A stretch of DNA of 64,000 bases. It comes from AWTP1-13 sp050248715. GTDB taxonomy: Bacteria; Pseudomonadota; Alphaproteobacteria; Rhizobiales; Hyphomicrobiaceae. Made by a program: the position numbers and the translations under genes. A model generated the notes under the pieces. The model saw nothing but the letters and a program-made list of their open reading frames with translations. It searched no databases and was not told the DNA's origin. How positions within the stretch are numbered: position 1 is the stretch's first letter; each line of letters opens with the position of its first letter. The stretch is from NCBI GenBank assembly GCA_050248715.1, contig JBFWRV010000022.1:1-64000 (forward strand), given 5' to 3'. This document shows positions 17,029 through 24,879 of the stretch, piece by piece.

Positions 17029-17781
17029 GTGAGCAACCAACCCCTGGCAGGCAAGACCGCCCTCGTGACGGGCGCCTCCCGCAACATCGGCCGCGCCATT
17101 GCTCTAAAGCTCGCAAGTGCCGGTGCAAACATCGTCGTCAATACGCTGCAGGACCGTGAAGCCGCCGGGCGTGTCGCCGCAGAAATCGAAGCGACGGGCC
17201 GCCGATGCATCGTCCAGGTCGCCGACGTCGTCGACCGAGAGGCAGTCCGACGCATGGTCGGGGAGGCAGGCTCCGCGCTCGGGTCAATCGACATCCTGGT
17301 CTGCAACGCCTCAAGCCGCGGACAGGTTGATTTCCTCGACATGGACTACACGACATGGCGACGCGTGATCGACATCTCGCTCGACGGCACCTTCCACTGC
17401 GCCCAGGCGACGCTGCCGGGCATGATCGCCAAGGGCTGGGGCCGCATCATTACGCTCGGCGGCATCTCCTGGCACGCGGGCTTCAAGCGGCGCGCCCACA
17501 ATCTGGCGGGCAAGTCCGGACTCACGGGACTGACGCGCGCGCTCGCCGTCGAGTTCGGCGACCGGGGCATTACCGCCAACGTGATCGCGCCCGGCTCCAT
17601 CGCCACGGTGCGCCCCGCCTCGGCGGGCACCCTGCCGCCCCGGGCCAGCATGCCGCCTGTGCCGCGCGAGGGGCAGAGCGAGGAGATCGCCTCGGCCGCG
17701 CTTTTCCTCGCCCATCCCGACCAGGGCTATATCACCGGCCAGGTCATCCACATCAACGGCGGAGCCTATCTCGGCACCTGA
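17029..17781 (+). CDS. SDR-family protein with altered catalytic site
   Basis: 250 residues, GTG start with AAGGAG upstream. The nucleotide-binding TGASRNIGRA and C-terminal GYITGQVIHINGGAY are those of 3-oxoacyl-ACP-reductase-like SDRs. The usual YxxxK is absent: the aligned position reads RAHNLAGKSGLTGLTR, so the Lys is kept but the Tyr is Asn (with His before it). The Ser upstream is also out of its normal spacing. The protein may use another residue or have lost dehydrogenase activity. It ends 24 bases from the convergent solute-binding protein gene. No function beyond SDR fold is supported. Confidence 0.82.
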   Translation: MSNQPLAGKTALVTGASRNIGRAIALKLASAGANIVVNTLQDREAAGRVAAEIEATGRRCIVQVADVVDREAVRRMVGEAGSALGSIDILVCNASSRGQVDFLDMDYTTWRRVIDISLDGTFHCAQATLPGMIAKGWGRIITLGGISWHAGFKRRAHNLAGKSGLTGLTRALAVEFGDRGITANVIAPGSIATVRPASAGTLPPRASMPPVPREGQSEEIASAALFLAHPDQGYITGQVIHINGGAYLGT

Positions 17782-17804
17782 GGCAGCACAGATGCGGGCC
17801 CGTC

Positions 17805-19406
17805 CTACTTGTCGAGCCAGGCGCTTTCGAATCGCCAGTTGTTGTAAATCGAGTTCTGGTGCAGCACGAAGTTCTTGAGGTGCGGGTGCCAGCACGTGGC
17901 GGCGCGGCCGTGAAAGATGATGGGGCGTGCGCCGTCCTCGACCAGAATTCTCTCGACCTCCCAGACGATCTTCTTGCGCTTGTCGACGTCGCTTTCCTGC
18001 GACTGCTGATCAAGCATTTTCTCAACCAGCGGATTGCAATAGCCCGTGTAGTTGCGCTGCGATTTGCAGGCGTAGTTCTCGTTCAGGCCGACGTCGGGAT
18101 CATCGACGGCCGATCCCGTCAGGTTGAGGCCGACCGAATAGTCGCGCTTGGTGATGCGGCTGTACCAGAGGGAGGACTCGATGATCTCGAGCTCTGCCTC
18201 AAAGTAAATCTGGTTGAGCTGGTCGACCAGCAGCACCGCGGGGTCCTTGAACGACTGGAAGTCGCGCGTCGACACCTTCACCTTCAATCGCTTGTCAGGG
18301 CCATAGCCGAGGCTGGTCATGATCTTGCGCGCCTCGGCTACCCGCGCCGCCTGCTCGCCGCCATAGCCCGGCAGCGCCATAAGCATCTCCTCGGGCATGC
18401 CCCAGATGCCTTCCGGGCGCGGCATCAACGCGCCCGAGATGCTCGCCTTGCCGCCGCTCACGATGTCGATCATGCCCTTGCGATCGAGAGCGAGAGACAT
18501 GGCCGTGCGCAGCTTGCCGTTGTCGAAGGGCGGCTTATCGCGATTCACGAGCAGGTTGGTGCTCACGCCGCTCGGCGCCAGCTGGCACGTGGCTTTGGGC
18601 GAGCGCGACAGCACGTCGCCCATGAGCGGGACGGTCACGTCGGCGACGAACGTGAGATCGAACTCGTTGGCGGAGAAGGCGAGGATGCGGGTGGAGCGGT
18701 TGCCGAGGATCCTGAACTCCACCCCGTCCAGATACGGCAGACCCGGCTTCCAGTAGTCGGTATTCTTCGCGAGGTTGATGACGGTATTGGAGTCGAAGGT
18801 CACGAACTTGAAGGGGCCGGTGCCGACCGGCTTGGAGCGCATGTCCCGCATGGAGACGTGACAGGGATAGACGGGGGACATGTTGGAGGCGAGCAAGGCC
18901 GGCAGCGAGGCCTGCGGCTTGGAGAGCACGAAGGTCGCCTCGAAATCGCCGTTCGTCGTCACTTGCTCCAACGCATCCCACCACGTCTTACGCGGATTTG
19001 TGCGGAGCTTGTCGGCATCGTCCTTGCCCAGGATCCTGTGCCAGGTGCACTGCACGTCCCTCGCCGTGAACGGCTTGCCGTCGTGCCATTTGACACCCTG
19101 GCGCAGCTTCAACGTGAGTCTGGTATGCGAGGGGTCCCAGGCCCAGCTTTCCGCCAGCTCCGGCATGATCGTGTCGGGGCCGTTGCGCGGCTTCGACTGG
19201 TCGTAGATCATCAGGTTGTTGAAGATGGCGGAAAACGCCATAGCCGTGGCGACGGTCGCCTCCTCGATGATGGAGGCGCTCGGCGGATTCGAGCTGTTGT
19301 AGGAGCGCAGGATCCCGCCGGACTTCTGGGCGATGGCAGCTCCCGCGAACGCAAACGAGCCCATCAGCCCGGCCGCGAATGCGGCCGTCGAAATCAACCG
19401 AGCCAT
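17805..19406 (-). CDS. Peptide/nickel-type ABC transporter solute-binding protein
   Basis: 533 residues with a clear Sec signal peptide (residues 1-26, cleavage near AIAQ). Belongs to the SBP_bac_5 family: SWAWDPSHTRLTLKLRQGVKWHDGKPFTARDV is the diagnostic early segment, present here in full. Such proteins bind peptides, opines, metals or glycosides in the periplasm and pass them to an ABC permease. No permease or ATPase is adjacent, so it either uses the dpp-like system at 37-43 kb or a distant one. The start has GGAGGAG just upstream. The next gene upstream on the same strand is the aldehyde dehydrogenase. Confidence 0.88.
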   Translation of the reverse strand: MARLISTAAFAAGLMGSFAFAGAAIAQKSGGILRSYNSSNPPSASIIEEATVATAMAFSAIFNNLMIYDQSKPRNGPDTIMPELAESWAWDPSHTRLTLKLRQGVKWHDGKPFTARDVQCTWHRILGKDDADKLRTNPRKTWWDALEQVTTNGDFEATFVLSKPQASLPALLASNMSPVYPCHVSMRDMRSKPVGTGPFKFVTFDSNTVINLAKNTDYWKPGLPYLDGVEFRILGNRSTRILAFSANEFDLTFVADVTVPLMGDVLSRSPKATCQLAPSGVSTNLLVNRDKPPFDNGKLRTAMSLALDRKGMIDIVSGGKASISGALMPRPEGIWGMPEEMLMALPGYGGEQAARVAEARKIMTSLGYGPDKRLKVKVSTRDFQSFKDPAVLLVDQLNQIYFEAELEIIESSLWYSRITKRDYSVGLNLTGSAVDDPDVGLNENYACKSQRNYTGYCNPLVEKMLDQQSQESDVDKRKKIVWEVERILVEDGARPIIFHGRAATCWHPHLKNFVLHQNSIYNNWRFESAWLDK

Positions 19407-19616
19407 AGTCTCCTCCCAAACTATGTACCGTGACCGTCCGCAAGCGCGGCAGTCCGGGCCTTCTTGATGCGCGGCAAGCTACAATCGCACAAGACGGGGG
19501 AGGACACCGAATTTTCTTGGCTTCGGCCGGCCAAGGCGGCCCTGGCGGGCAATCGGGGAAAGGGCAGCCCAGCTACTCTTCCCCATTGCTCGTCCGCAGG
19601 CGTCGGAAGGATGCGC

Positions 19617-21044
19617 CTACGCACCCCAGCCGGCGACGGCTTTGACCTCCAGGTACTCCTCGAGGCCGAAGCGGCCCCACTCGCGGCCATTGCCGGACTG
19701 CTTGTAGCCACCGAAGGGGGCTGCCCGCTCGTTGGGAGCACCGTTGAGGTTGACGTTGCCGGCGCGGATACGGCGCGCCACGCGGCGTGCACGCTCTGTA
19801 TCGCCCGAGGAAACGTAGCCGGCCAAGCCGTAGGGCGTGTCGTTGGCGATGCGCACCGCCTCCTCCTCGTCCTTGTAGCCGATGATCGAGAGCACGGGCC
19901 CAAAAATCTCCTCGCGTGCAATCGTCATGTCGCTGGTGACATGCGAGAACACAGTCGGCCGCACGTAGAAGCCTTTGTTGAGGCCGTCCGGCAGGCCGAG
20001 ACCGCCGGACTCGACCTTGGCTCCCTCGTCGATGCCCTTCTTTATGAGGCCCTGGATCTTGTCCCACTGGATCCGGTTGACGACCGGGCCGAGGTTCGTG
20101 TCGGCCGCCCGGGGATCGCCGACCTTTGTCTTGTCGGCGACAGCCTTGGCGATAGCGGCCGCCTCGGCCATGCGGGCCATGGGCACAAGCATTCGGGTCG
20201 GCGCGTTGCAGGATTGCCCGGAGTTGTTGAAGCAGTGTGCCGTGCCGCCGGTGACGGCCTTCGTCAGGTCGGCATCCTCCAGGATTACGTTGGGCGACTT
20301 GCCTCCGAGCTCCTGGCTAACGCGCTTGACCGTCGGCGCGGCGCGGCGGACCACGTCGATGCCCGCGCGGGTGGAGCCCGTGAACGACATCATGTCGATA
20401 TCGGGATGCTCGCTCATGGCGGCGCCGACCTCCGGACCCAGGCCGTTGATCAGGTTGAACACGCCCTTGGGCACGCCGGCCTCGTGCAGAATCTCGGCGA
20501 AAATCAGGGCCGATGTCGGTGTGTACTCGGAAGGCTTCAGCACCATGGTGCAGCCGGCGGCAAGCGCGGGCGCCACTTTGCAGGCGATCTGGTTGAGAGG
20601 CCAGTTCCACGGCGTGATCATGCCGATCACGCCGATCGGCTCCCGCACGAGCATGGCCGATCCGAGCTTCTCCTCGAAGGCGTAGCTCTTGAGCACGTCC
20701 AGAGTGGTCATCAGGTGGCCAAGGCCCGCACCCGCCTGGAACTTCTCGGCAAAGGCAAGCGGCGCTCCCATCTCGTTGGAGATGGCCGCGCCCACGTCCT
20801 TCATGCGCTTCTTGTAGACGTCGATGATCTTGGCGAGCAGGTTCGCGCGCTCCTCGCGTGTAGTGAGCGAGAAGGCGTCGAAGGCGCGCCGCGCCGCTGC
20901 GACGGCTTTGTCCACGTCAGCCTTGGCGCCGAGAGCGATCTCATAGAGGGGCTCTTCGTTGGCTGGATTGATCACCGGCAGCGATTTTTTGGACGCCGCC
21001 TCTAGCCAGGCTCCGTCGATGTAGAACTTGGAATGCTGAACCAT
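19617..21044 (-). CDS. NAD(P)-dependent aldehyde dehydrogenase
   Basis: 475 residues from ATG 21044, with GAAGGA upstream; the longer in-frame extension lacks a ribosome site. Classical aldehyde dehydrogenase: WNWPLNQIACKVAPALAAG cofactor region, FTGSTRAG glycine motif, catalytic Glu in SQELGGKSP and nucleophile Cys in NNSGQSCNAPTR. It oxidises an aldehyde to the acid. It is followed, 210 bases downstream on the same strand, by the solute-binding gene, so aldehyde oxidation and uptake might be linked, but substrate is not evident. Confidence 0.9.
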   Translation of the reverse strand: MVQHSKFYIDGAWLEAASKKSLPVINPANEEPLYEIALGAKADVDKAVAAARRAFDAFSLTTREERANLLAKIIDVYKKRMKDVGAAISNEMGAPLAFAEKFQAGAGLGHLMTTLDVLKSYAFEEKLGSAMLVREPIGVIGMITPWNWPLNQIACKVAPALAAGCTMVLKPSEYTPTSALIFAEILHEAGVPKGVFNLINGLGPEVGAAMSEHPDIDMMSFTGSTRAGIDVVRRAAPTVKRVSQELGGKSPNVILEDADLTKAVTGGTAHCFNNSGQSCNAPTRMLVPMARMAEAAAIAKAVADKTKVGDPRAADTNLGPVVNRIQWDKIQGLIKKGIDEGAKVESGGLGLPDGLNKGFYVRPTVFSHVTSDMTIAREEIFGPVLSIIGYKDEEEAVRIANDTPYGLAGYVSSGDTERARRVARRIRAGNVNLNGAPNERAAPFGGYKQSGNGREWGRFGLEEYLEVKAVAGWGA

Positions 21045-21208
21045 GGTGCGATCCTTCAAACTGGCGTATCCCCCTCGGTCCCTTTCTAGAGCTTCAGCCG
21101 CCGGAGGGGAACCGGGGCGCATCAACGCGACGCTGCACGCGCCCGCCCACAAAGGAGGGCACGCTGAACCAGGGCGGTTGCGGTGCGAACCGGCGTCTCG
21201 CCGACGCG

Positions 21209-21622
21209 TCAGGCTGCCTTGCGCTCGCCGCGCTTGGCTCCGGCAGGTGCCTCCTGGGGCTCGGGGAACGTGATGTAATCGCGCGGCTGCGCGCCGTTAA
21301 GTCTCGGCAACGCCGAGCCGGCGCCCCACACCGACAGCAGGCGATGGTAGCCTTCGGCATAGTCGGACGCCGCCGCCTGCCAGAAGCGCACCTGCTCGCC
21401 GAAGACGTCCGCAGGGGTTTTGCAGTTGGCGAGACGCGAGGGAATCTCGAGCCATGCCTGGGCGCGCTTGGCCGCGAGCCCTGCCAACTCGAGGTTCCAA
21501 CGTCCAGTGCTCTTGAACGCCGGCTCGCAACCCTTGACCACCATGTCGAGGTTGCCGAAATACGCTTGTGACAGATTGCCCAAAGGGCCTGCCTTGGGGT
21601 CGAGACGATCGTTTCCACCCAT
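21209..21622 (-). CDS. Phasin-like small protein
   Basis: 137 residues. The middle, LELAGLAAKRAQAWLEIPSRLANCKTPADV then EQVRFWQAAASDYAEGYHRL, is amphipathic helical and resembles phasins, which coat polyhydroxyalkanoate granules in alphaproteobacteria. The N-terminus is Gly/Asp-rich and the C-terminus is Pro/Arg/Lys-rich (PAGAKRGERKAA). No signal peptide. GAGGG lies about 11 bases before ATG. The family assignment is from the helix pattern and could be wrong. The next gene on the same strand is the aldehyde dehydrogenase 165 bases away. Confidence 0.55.
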   Translation of the reverse strand: MGGNDRLDPKAGPLGNLSQAYFGNLDMVVKGCEPAFKSTGRWNLELAGLAAKRAQAWLEIPSRLANCKTPADVFGEQVRFWQAAASDYAEGYHRLLSVWGAGSALPRLNGAQPRDYITFPEPQEAPAGAKRGERKAA

Positions 21623-22120
21623 ACCGATAACCCTCGTTTCGGTTTGACCGCTGCCCGGCTCCTGGCCGCATGCCGGGCTCGCGCGTTAAGGATATCCGTC
21701 CTGCGTCCCGTCAGCAACACTGTCGGGGAAAAACATTGCGGCACCTTTGACCTTGTGCAAATCGACGCAACACATTGATTTGGAAGTACAATACTTGTTG
21801 CGACCGAGCGTCGCGCCAGCCTGAACCCTTCTGGCCTAAGCATCTGTGGGCGTTGCGAATTGCGTTCCTGAGGGCTCCTACCGGGGGCGTGCCGGCGTGT
21901 CCTACGATCTGTGTGGCGCGGCCCCTTAGTCGTCGCTACTCCGGGAAGCAAAAATTCATCAGCCACCGGATTGCCCTCGCCGCGGTTTCTACCAACCGGC
22001 TAATCGGCTTCACAAAAACGGCCGATCGCACGAAGTATTTGACGCCTGCGGATAGCCTGCGCTGTAGTTCAAACCCTGCGCGGGCGGCTGCGCAGGGTTA
22101 TTCTTACTTTCTGTTGGCCT
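21623..22120. other. 498-base gap with no convincing gene
   Basis: Lower in G+C than its surroundings in parts (for example 21770-21800 and 22000-22045). No frame with coding character or ribosome site. It must carry promoters for the divergent phasin-like and BcsS genes. A perfect 10-bp hairpin lies near its right end. Confidence 0.5.
22072..22099 (+). terminator. Perfect hairpin upstream of bcsS
   Basis: AACCCTGCGC (22072-22081) and GCGCAGGGTT (22090-22099) form a 10-bp stem with an 8-base loop, followed by ATTCTTACTTT. It looks like an intrinsic terminator on the plus strand, but no plus-strand gene lies upstream within 2 kb. It may instead act in the leader of the gene starting at 22121. 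Confidence 0.4.
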
Positions 22121-22885
22121 ATGTGTATTTGGCGTAGCTGGGGAGTACTGCTTCTGAGCGTCTGCGCCATGCTCGGCGTCACGGCCGACTTGCGCACGTC
22201 GGCGCGTGCCGATGATGGCGGGAGCAGGCCAGCGCATTTCGAGGTCTGGACAGGGGCGCAGGCCTACACCGACGTGTGGTCAGTCTATACGGGTTTCACC
22301 GTCGCGCCGTTTGGGCCCATCGATCAGGACGGGTGGCGGCTGAGGCTCGCAGGAGGCTACGGCGCCGACCGCTACACTAATTCGTCCGGAACCCGGTTCG
22401 AGGGCGCCACAACCTTTGCCGAGGGGCTCATCGGCTACCACAGGGGGCTGGGACCTCTGACAGTGAAGGTGTTTGCCGGCGTCGCCGTGGTCGACCGTCA
22501 AATCGAGCCGAGTGATCCTGATCCTCGCTTTTCGGGCACGGACTTCGGCGGCAAGGCGGCGCTCGAAACTTGGCTGAACTTGGGCGATCGTGCCTGGACA
22601 GCAATCGACATGTCCTGGGCATCGCTCCATCGGGACTATGCCGGACGCGCACGTCTCGGTTGGCGCCTCACCCCGGAGCTGTCCAGCGGCATCGAGGCGG
22701 GCGCAGTCGGCAACTCCGATTCGGACATCATCCGTGCTGCCGCCTTCCTGCGCTACGAGGGCGCGAGGGGCGAGGTATCGGTGACGGCCGGCGTGTCGAA
22801 CGATACCCTGCTCAGCGGCCATCGGCGCCTGGATGTCTCGTCTGCCGCGCCCTTTGCAATGCTGAACTGGCTGCACCGCTTTTGA
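22121..22885 (+). CDS. bcsS: BcsS-like cellulose biosynthesis outer-membrane protein
   Basis: 254 residues with a signal peptide in residues 1-30 (LLLSVCAMLGVTADLRTSARA). The mature part has alternating beta-strand patterns ending in the aromatic C-terminal residue Phe (LNWLHRF), typical of an outer-membrane beta-barrel. Segments such as FEVWTGAQAYTDVWSVYTGF and DQDGWRLRLAGGYG match the rhizobial BcsS family as I know it. BcsS genes usually accompany bcsA/B/Z, which are not in the window. The ATG has no good ribosome site; an ATG at 22169 would cut the signal peptide. It is 112 bases before the universal stress gene. Confidence 0.75.
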   Translation: MCIWRSWGVLLLSVCAMLGVTADLRTSARADDGGSRPAHFEVWTGAQAYTDVWSVYTGFTVAPFGPIDQDGWRLRLAGGYGADRYTNSSGTRFEGATTFAEGLIGYHRGLGPLTVKVFAGVAVVDRQIEPSDPDPRFSGTDFGGKAALETWLNLGDRAWTAIDMSWASLHRDYAGRARLGWRLTPELSSGIEAGAVGNSDSDIIRAAAFLRYEGARGEVSVTAGVSNDTLLSGHRRLDVSSAAPFAMLNWLHRF

Positions 22886-22997
22886 AGCTGTCGAAACGGG
22901 CGAGTTCGCAAGCCCCGCTCGGCGGCGATCATCGATCGTGCTATGATGCGGCGAGGCAATAAGGCAGTTCGTCCGTCACACTGAAAAGGAAGATGCC

Positions 22998-23819
22998 ATG
23001 AAGAGCATTCTTCTCCCAATCGACCAAAGCGAGCAGATGTCGTCGGCTCTGACAACCGCAGCGCTCCTCGCCGATCATTTCGAGAGCACGATCGACGGCG
23101 TGGCGCTGCGCCCCGCATTCGCCGAGATCGTCGCCCCCGATCCGATCGTGGCCGTCACTATTCCTCCCGCGGATTGGAGCGAGACGGAGTTCTGCCGTGC
23201 AGTGCGCCAGACCTTCGATGCGTTCGCGGCGGTCCATTCGGCCGGAGAGGGCCGTTCCGCCAGGTTCCGATGGCGCGGGGGATCGGCCATCGAGGACAGT
23301 GCGCTAGGCAGCCTGGCCCGCGTCTATGACGTCACGGTCGTGAGCCGGCCGGGGGGGGGCCGCGGCGCACGCATGAGCACGCTGGAAGCCGCCCTCTTCG
23401 ACAGCGGCAGGCCCGTGCTGATGGCACCGCCGACGCCGCCGAAGTCCATGGGTGAGAACATCCTGATCCACTGGAATGCCAGCACCGAGACTGCGCGCGT
23501 CATCCTGCTAGCCCTCCCGCTCCTGCGCAAGGCCAAGCGCGTGACGCTGCTGAGCGTCGAGGGCCACGTCGTTCCGGGTCCCAGCGTCAAGGACGAGCTC
23601 GGGCATCTGGAGGCGAACGGCGTCATCGCCACCGAGAAGTCAGTAGTGCCGCGCAGCGGCCGACCCGGCGAGGCGATTCTGGCCGAGGCGAGGGCGCTAG
23701 GCGCCGACCTGCTGATCAAGGGCGCCTATACCCAGAGCCGCCTCAGGCAGATGATCTTCGGGGGCGCCACCAGCCACATCCTGGCCGCATCCGAGTTGCC
23801 GGTGTTCCTCGCACATTGA
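22998..23819 (+). CDS. Universal stress protein (UspA family), two-domain
   Basis: 273 residues, ATG with AAGGA upstream. It starts with KSILLPIDQS, the usual first strand, and ends with the conserved GGATSHILAASELPVFLAH, containing the Usp G-x-x-S nucleotide-contact pattern. The length suggests two Usp modules, the first degenerate. Such proteins bind ATP and act in stress tolerance. A run of nine Gs (23351-23359) lies in codons for PGGG, a place where replication slippage or sequencing error would shift the frame. Confidence 0.85.
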   Translation: MKSILLPIDQSEQMSSALTTAALLADHFESTIDGVALRPAFAEIVAPDPIVAVTIPPADWSETEFCRAVRQTFDAFAAVHSAGEGRSARFRWRGGSAIEDSALGSLARVYDVTVVSRPGGGRGARMSTLEAALFDSGRPVLMAPPTPPKSMGENILIHWNASTETARVILLALPLLRKAKRVTLLSVEGHVVPGPSVKDELGHLEANGVIATEKSVVPRSGRPGEAILAEARALGADLLIKGAYTQSRLRQMIFGGATSHILAASELPVFLAH

Positions 23820-24018
23820 GGGCCGGCGACGCCGCTCGAACAGGGCCGCAGATCACCGCGCCGGCCTCACTTGACGATCTCGTCGGCCCGCAGCAGGATG
23901 GACGCTACGAGACCGGCGATGCGCGCATCCACAGCGCGGTTTAAGGTGTCAGCCTCGCCGCAAGCGGTAGCGCTGGCCCTTCACGCTCGCCCGTCATGGT
24001 CAGCGATGCCCGCATGAT

Positions 24019-24741
24019 TCAGCCCAGGTATTCGACCTTGCCGTCGTCAAGATCGTAGCGCGCCGCCAGCACCTTGACCTTGCCGGACTTCACAAGGCTC
24101 GCGACGATGGAGCTCGCGCTCGCCACGTGCTTGGCCGTCCGCCGCGCGCTTTCGCGCACGGTGTTGTCGACGAAATCCCCTGGCTTGCTGCTCATGGCGG
24201 TGGCGACGGGGACGATCAACTGGATCATGGAGCCGATAGATCCTGGGAACGTCGCGCCCTTGGCAACGACATCGCAAGCTGCAGCGATGGCGCCACAGCG
24301 CTTGTGGCCGAGCACAATCACCAGCGGTGACCCGAGATGCTCGACACTGTACTCGATCGTACCCATGGTCGCCGTGTCCACGAGATTGCCGGCATTGCGG
24401 GCAACGAACAACTCGCCGAGACCCAGGCCGCCAAACAGCAGCTCCGGCGGCACGCGGCTGTCGGAGCAGCCAACGATCGTCGCCCAGGGTGCCTGGGCCG
24501 CGGAAACCTCGGCGCGGCGGTCGGCCAGCCCCGCCACGCAGGCTTGCGGATTGGTGACGTAGCGCGTGTTGCCCTCCTTGAGAGCGGCGAGGGCCTGATC
24601 GGGGGTGAGCAGGGTCCTCTTGGGCTCCTGGGCGGAGGCAGGGCGCAATCCAATGCCGAGGGTCGCTATGGTCATGCCGAAGCCGGCCAGCGCGAGCATC
24701 CCACGCCGATCGAGCTCAGGCTTCCCCTGCCGGTTGCACAT
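24019..24741 (-). CDS. Tat-exported beta-class carbonic anhydrase
   Basis: 240 residues from ATG 24741, with GGGAGG seven bases upstream; a further in-frame start at 24780 is less likely. It interconverts CO2 and bicarbonate. Zinc ligands can be read: Cys and Asp in GCSDSRVPPE and His and Cys in LGHKRCGA. Residues 8-38 form a twin-arginine signal (LDRRGMLALAGF...ASAQ), so the enzyme is likely periplasmic and folded before export. That is less usual than cytosolic beta-CAs but known. No partner gene is next to it; the bicarbonate use is unknown. Confidence 0.88.
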   Translation of the reverse strand: MCNRQGKPELDRRGMLALAGFGMTIATLGIGLRPASAQEPKRTLLTPDQALAALKEGNTRYVTNPQACVAGLADRRAEVSAAQAPWATIVGCSDSRVPPELLFGGLGLGELFVARNAGNLVDTATMGTIEYSVEHLGSPLVIVLGHKRCGAIAAACDVVAKGATFPGSIGSMIQLIVPVATAMSSKPGDFVDNTVRESARRTAKHVASASSIVASLVKSGKVKVLAARYDLDDGKVEYLG

Positions 24742-24879
24742 GACTGCCTCCCTTGCGCCAATCCACACCCATCTCGACACCCCACCGGAGCAAGCCGGCG
24801 TTCATATGTCGGCACGATGCCCACCGGAATGCAACTCAACCTTGGCGGTGTGGTGGCGTGATATCCGCCGTGTCGGCCT

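Noticed and set aside
17355..19433. 692-codon plus-strand frame opposite the solute-binding protein
   Set aside because: Shadow of the SBP_bac_5 gene, with Arg/His/Val-rich composition and no domain.
23867..23980. Minus-strand reading frame ending at 23867 with a coding-like stretch (TLNRAVDARIAGLVASILL)
   Set aside because: There is no start codon after the preceding stop at 23981-23983 and no family I can name. It may be a remnant, but the evidence is too thin to annotate.
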